64,000 nucleotides of DNA from Ooceraea biroi (taxonomy: Eukaryota; Arthropoda; Insecta; Hymenoptera; Formicidae): positions 404,874 to 468,873 of the forward strand of contig NC_039512.1 of assembly GCF_003672135.1 (NCBI RefSeq), written 5' to 3'. The position numbers and the translations under genes were made by a program. Positions 58,964 to 64,000 of this stretch are shown piece by piece. The notes below the pieces were generated by a model. The model did not search any database, was not told the DNA's origin, and worked only from the letters and a program-made list of their open reading frames with translations. How positions within the stretch are numbered: position 1 is the first letter of the stretch; each line of letters starts with the position of its first letter.

Positions 58964-61900
58964 CCTACGGATTTTCCAGTCAACTCAATATTTTTATAAG
59001 GACAAGAAATAGTGAAAATATTTTTAACAATTAGATCTAGATGTGGTATTTAATTGAGGTAAAAAAATCAAGATATATTGCTTATATGTTATATAACATA
59101 GCATAGTCTATTGTTTATAAACGTTGGTTTAAAAGTTGGTATAAACATTTATACCGAAGCAAAGAATAGACCAAGCTGAATATAATTTTAATTCAATTTT
59201 AACTTTTGATATATTTTATTATCAAATTTATCAAACACTTTTTCTGAAATACCATTTTTTTATAATAAAAATAAATCTATATATATTAAATTTGAAATGT
59301 CAAATGCAAGCAAGCGCCGCGTTCAGAATTACCTACAGCTCTTAGCTTGCAATCGCAAGTAATAAATGCATTATATAGTAATACGTATGGTAGATGTAGA
59401 TGTAATGCATAAATATATTTTATTTTTACAACTAATATATTGTTGTAAAATAAAGATAAAAATATTCTTTTGTTATAATCGGATTATTAACGGGATGTGC
59501 GTGAGCTAGCTATTTGCCAATAGGAAATCATCGTAAGTATAATAGCAGGAGTAATATAATAGACTCAAACGTCGCTAATTCTGTAATCTCGTTTTCGAAC
59601 GTTATCGAAAACGAGTTCGAGATGAGAGGAGGTTTAGTAGTTCATGGGAGTTAAGTAGATTTGACAGAATGTAACGGTACGATTGAGTCATTTTGCTTTA
59701 ATTATACACGATTGGAGCAGATATTTGTATAATTAATTTTGTGTAATTACTATTGTCAAGCAATCCCGACTTAAGAGTCTGAAAAAAGTCTAGAGAAGAG
59801 AAGCAGTTTACATGCAGCGACAACATATATGTAAACAATAAATGCCTTTCTAAAAAGTTCGGGAATGGAGAAAAGATGTTGGATAAGTTTACGCAGGAGA
59901 TTTATCGCGGTTTTATGAATCTGCATTCAAAATGTCGGGTGCAAAGCGAGAGCGTCAACATCTACACATTCAAGCGGAAATTACTGCTCCCTTACTTTAC
60001 CTTGGGTCTACCGCATCCTGTACTTCCTCATGAATCTGCTGGTTCTTCGTATTTGTTTTATTCCTAGACCAAACTTACGCCGCGAATTTCGATTACATCA
60101 TGAGCGGAACGAGATTTATTACTTTTTGATGTGAGAATGTGAAATATAGTTTGAGCCTTATAAAAATCCAAAACTATATTTTAAATTGCATTTACTATGC
60201 AATAAAGAATGATTTATAATCATTGTATTATCAGTATCATTTTACATATAATCAGTGAAACAAAACTTGTATGTATTTCATGTAAATATTTAATCAATAT
60301 GATAAAAGATTTCTGGATTTATTAATTACAAAATATCATATGTAACTTTGAAATTATAAATTAGAATATTTAGAAGAAAAATGAATTCATAATGTTGTCC
60401 GTTACGATGTAGCAAGTCTTAAATCTTGATAACTTTTGAGTCAATATAAAGAATGGATGATTATTGGCCTATTTAAAATCGAGGATCGATTAAAACACAG
60501 GTAGACAATCGAACATAGGATCAAACGTTGTCGAACATGACCATCAAGGATCAACAAATCCTTTCGCGGTTTACCATAGCTTACGACTTTAGACCATCGT
60601 ATTAATCTCAAACAACCGTCCCTAGTGCGCCTCAGAGGCGGCATGAATATGTATGCGCGCCGCATAACCACCGGTCGGGGCTTCCGTCGAGTGGCAAATC
60701 GCGAGTGGCTCTCACTTCCAAACCAGAGCAGTAGGATCAACCTGCGAAATTGCAGACATCGACTGCGCTGATTAGGTGGAATCTGGTCGAAGTGACCAAC
60801 TCCGCGTTCCCCGCAAATGTTGATCACGTTAGAACCAGTTTGATTGTCTCGTCGCTCGGCTGCCGTCCAAGTATGCCAAACTTTAGACGATCCGAAATTG
60901 GTCCTAATCTCGGTCATTTGAATCAATACCGGTATAACAAGTCGAGTTTTGTAAAGCGCATTGCGTGCCGCCATGTAGATATCAAGCGGAAATATCAACA
61001 CAATAACGTAGGAAATGAAAGAAGCGTTTATATATAGAAATATATATATATGGAAATTATTATTAGAATTAAAGAATTTTAAGCTCTTTTATTTTAACGT
61101 CAACATATATCTAAATAAAAAAGTTGTAAAAATGAAATTTGTTAATGTCTACACCAAGTGCTGTTCCGCTCGGCAACGAAGTCACTTAGTTGTCTACACT
61201 ACAATTTGCTGAAACGAGTTTCACTATCATGATGGTTCTTTCTGAAACTCGGTCACCAACGAACATGGTAACGACAATTTCACCTTCTGTCATCTAGCTC
61301 TTTTTTGGTAGCTCTCGCATTACAGGAATGTCCTCGACATATTTTCTTCGTGTCGTTGTCGATATTTTGCACCGTCGTTGCAAAATATACACTCTTTGAT
61401 GTTCCTCACAGTTTACTAAAATCATTTGCTACGAAAAGATAGAACGACATTTGTAAGTTATCAAACTTGAACGGGAAATTTTATTAAAAATTTACGATAA
61501 TTGTATCATTAAAATTTTCATTAAAATTATCAATAATACAACGATTTTTTTATAAGGCGATGAGTTTTCGTGTACCTATTACTTAAAATTATAAAACAGC
61601 AAAAGCGTAAAACATGTACAAAAACGCACTGATATTCACATTACAATAAAACACCCTTTCATCGCGTTCCTCCTGCGACGGAGAACATTATGCCCTAATA
61701 AGAAAGTTGGCAGTTGTATACTTTGGACGCTCGGCAGTCACGCTACGCTACTAAACAATTCTATTTCGTTGAATCACAGAGCAGTAAATTCTGAAGCAGC
61801 TTTCCCACCAGGTTGCATAATTCAAGATCGATTTGCTGTCGTGAGATGACTGGCATTAGCTACGGGACATAATTCACGGGTACTCTACTAGAATCACCAC

Positions 61901-64000
61901 TAATCAGGCAATTCAGCTTAAACTTCTGTCTACATCTATCGGCCCTCTAATAATCACATGCGTAGTAGATGTCGATCATTGTTTCGAGTCAAGTTCATTG
62001 TATGTCCGTAAAAATATTCGTGATCTGCGCCTCGCCTATCTGGTTATCGCACATTCACATCTAACTATCATATTAGATTTAAATGATTATATCGATAATT
62101 ATATTAATATTCTATACTTTGTCATGATTTTATGAATATTAATATAATCAATATTAAAAGAGCTTTATCTTTTCATCAAGGAAAAGAAATAAATATGCAG
62201 ATTATTTTTTATAATAATTATTTTAACATTATTTATATTCGAGTTTATTTATGCGTAATTAATACTCATATTTTACTTTCGTATTTTATATACTTAATAT
62301 ATACTTAATTATATACTTATATATATACTTGCGTCATTGTTTTTTAAATGAACCTTCTTTTGGAGAAAAATTGTCAAATGTTTGCTTATAAATTGCTGAT
62401 ATGTAAAGTAGCTCGGTTTTCGCTCGCGGTTTGAAGATTACATATTACATATTACATATTACTATCAGCGCATGTCCATATCACCACATCAGGAATGAAG
62501 AGAAAAAGAAAAAAGAAGAAGCGCTATACAATTTCGAAAAATCACTTTAGCATATAGAGTGCGAGAACAACACAAGAGGGTGGAAAGGACTCCATATTTT
62601 CCGCTCGATTTCTCCGCGGCTTATCGATTTTGTCTTCTCTCGCGGAAGAAACACAGTGCGCATTTGGTCGGGTTTTAAGAGTTCGTACAACATCGTTTTA
62701 ATAAGTCTTCTAAACGCCTCGATTATAACTGGAGGAACTATGGTGGTTTGCGTTTGGCAAGGGTTCAAGACGTGGACCGTGCCGTTAATGGCACAAACAC
62801 CGCGCTAGTGCTATGAATAATGGGCCTGAGCCAACTTGCCCGGTACATCTCGGAACAAACGTAAATGCAAAAAGACGCATACGTTGCTACACTAGGATGC
62901 TTCTGTCGGTGTCGGAAAAGATATGTTGCGTATTTGTGTACTTGAGAGCGAGCTTGTTTCACGCCTGCTCACGATAGGACTGACTCGTTAGTGACATGGT
63001 TGTGCTTCTCTACTTTAACAATCTTTATTTCATATTTTTGTGTTTTTTATTTTTACTTAATGCGTGAATGAGAAGTTTTTAATTCAGATATCCTTATCTT
63101 GTGCATCTTGTGCAATAATATAATCAAATTCATAATAGAGATCAGATATTATATCGGATTTAATTAATTACGACATCTTGTTAGCTTTCGTTTATCGTAA
63201 AACATTTTTTAAATAAAGTAAACTTTCATATATATGATGTGTGCGCAATAAACGTATAAGTTCTCCATGACGTGTCGCTTTTACATAATAATTTACGACG
63301 TAACTGTGATTTGTTTTTCTGCACAGATTAATTTTTTTCAGTCGGTTGAATGTTGCAATTATTCTCACAGCACTTTGTTACAAACGTTACTATTATCTTT
63401 GATGTCTCCCTTCTTCCTTTTCTTCTCTTCTCTTTTTTTTCGATAAGAACATGCTTTGCAGTATTAGCATGCTTTGCTTTGCAAAGCCAACTAACATGCA
63501 ACTAATATTATTCTGAAATTTACTTAGCAATAAAATTTTCTTTCTTATACGTTGATTTTCATGCAAAGTCTAGCAGAATCTTATCATCTGCATCAGATTT
63601 CACTGAAATTTTTCAGCTTTCCATCTCTTCTGGTTCATCATCATCATTCTTCTCGTTGATATTTCGTCTCGTTTTCTTCACGAAGTGACTCTCAAAACAT
63701 TCCTTCGACCCTGCGCATCTGTCCACTCTCCTTGCTGCTTCGTTATCTAGCTCGATTCGATAGGCGTTCGAGCGAGCGCTTTGACCGCCTCTGGAATTCC
63801 TTCTCGTTCGCTAGCTCTTTACCCTGCTAACGGTGTCTGTCGGTCAGCTACCGTTCTCCCCTTTCCGCATCGACTCTTAATACATTCCAGCCGGAAAAGC
63901 GCCCCGCTTCGCCTTGATCTTCCTCACGGCATTACACGCTAGATTTATCCAGGGCGTTTCGACTTTATGTATAGCTGGCAGCAAGCCAACTGGATGCACT
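58964..64000. other. Right end of the window, no gene recognised
   Basis: Mostly AT-rich. 60540-60970 and 63640-63960 are CpG-richer. The 186-residue minus-strand frame at 60441-61001 has no recognisable domain. Short ACATATT repeats lie at 62437-62462. Probably still intron of the plus-strand gene, but this cannot be shown. Confidence 0.35.

Overview
This is an insect nuclear DNA window, most likely from a hymenopteran and plausibly an ant. The evidence is a spliced insect-type ALG2 gene, an AT-rich but CpG-tolerant background, long (GA)n/(CT)n runs, several mariner elements and many non-autonomous inverted-repeat elements. There is no bacterial-style gene layout: almost all open frames over 60 codons are chance frames or lie inside repeats.

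Layout. Positions 1-1151 (minus strand) hold most of ALG2, the GT4 mannosyltransferase of N-glycan precursor assembly, in two exons; its 3' end is cut off by the window edge. From about 1152 to 1830 there is a divergent promoter interval that carries two hairpin elements. From about 1830 to 2937 there is a CpG-rich leader and a first coding exon on the plus strand (2868-2937) that encodes a signal peptide and ends in a textbook splice donor. I do not recognise that gene. The rest of the window, more than 51 kb and perhaps all 61 kb to the right edge, reads as its first intron.

Inside the intron are: (1) four long palindromic elements at 10239-13286, 14351-16253, 32993-33903 and 50386-51824, with arms of about 0.3 to 0.95 kb; (2) a nearly intact mariner (11690-12975) inserted into the first of these, with complete DD34D residues and one frameshift; (3) a second, older mariner family present as one decayed transposase copy (54673-about 55520), two internally deleted copies (43074-43308, 50174-50374) and one fragment (41369-about 41520); (4) shorter inverted-repeat elements with TA or 8-bp target duplications, including a hAT-like element nested in a mariner-like one (38846-39445); (5) simple repeats; (6) at 54342-54370 a branch site, pyrimidine tract and AG directly followed by GTAAGT, which is the form of a recursive-splicing ratchet point.

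How it fits together. The dominant theme is a giant intron filled by inverted-repeat transposons. If the plus-strand gene is transcribed through it, the palindromes would appear in the pre-mRNA as hairpins several hundred base pairs long (possible substrates for Dicer-2 or ADAR), and the ratchet point would let the intron be removed in steps. Both ideas are inference from sequence form. No tRNA, rRNA or CRISPR array was seen.
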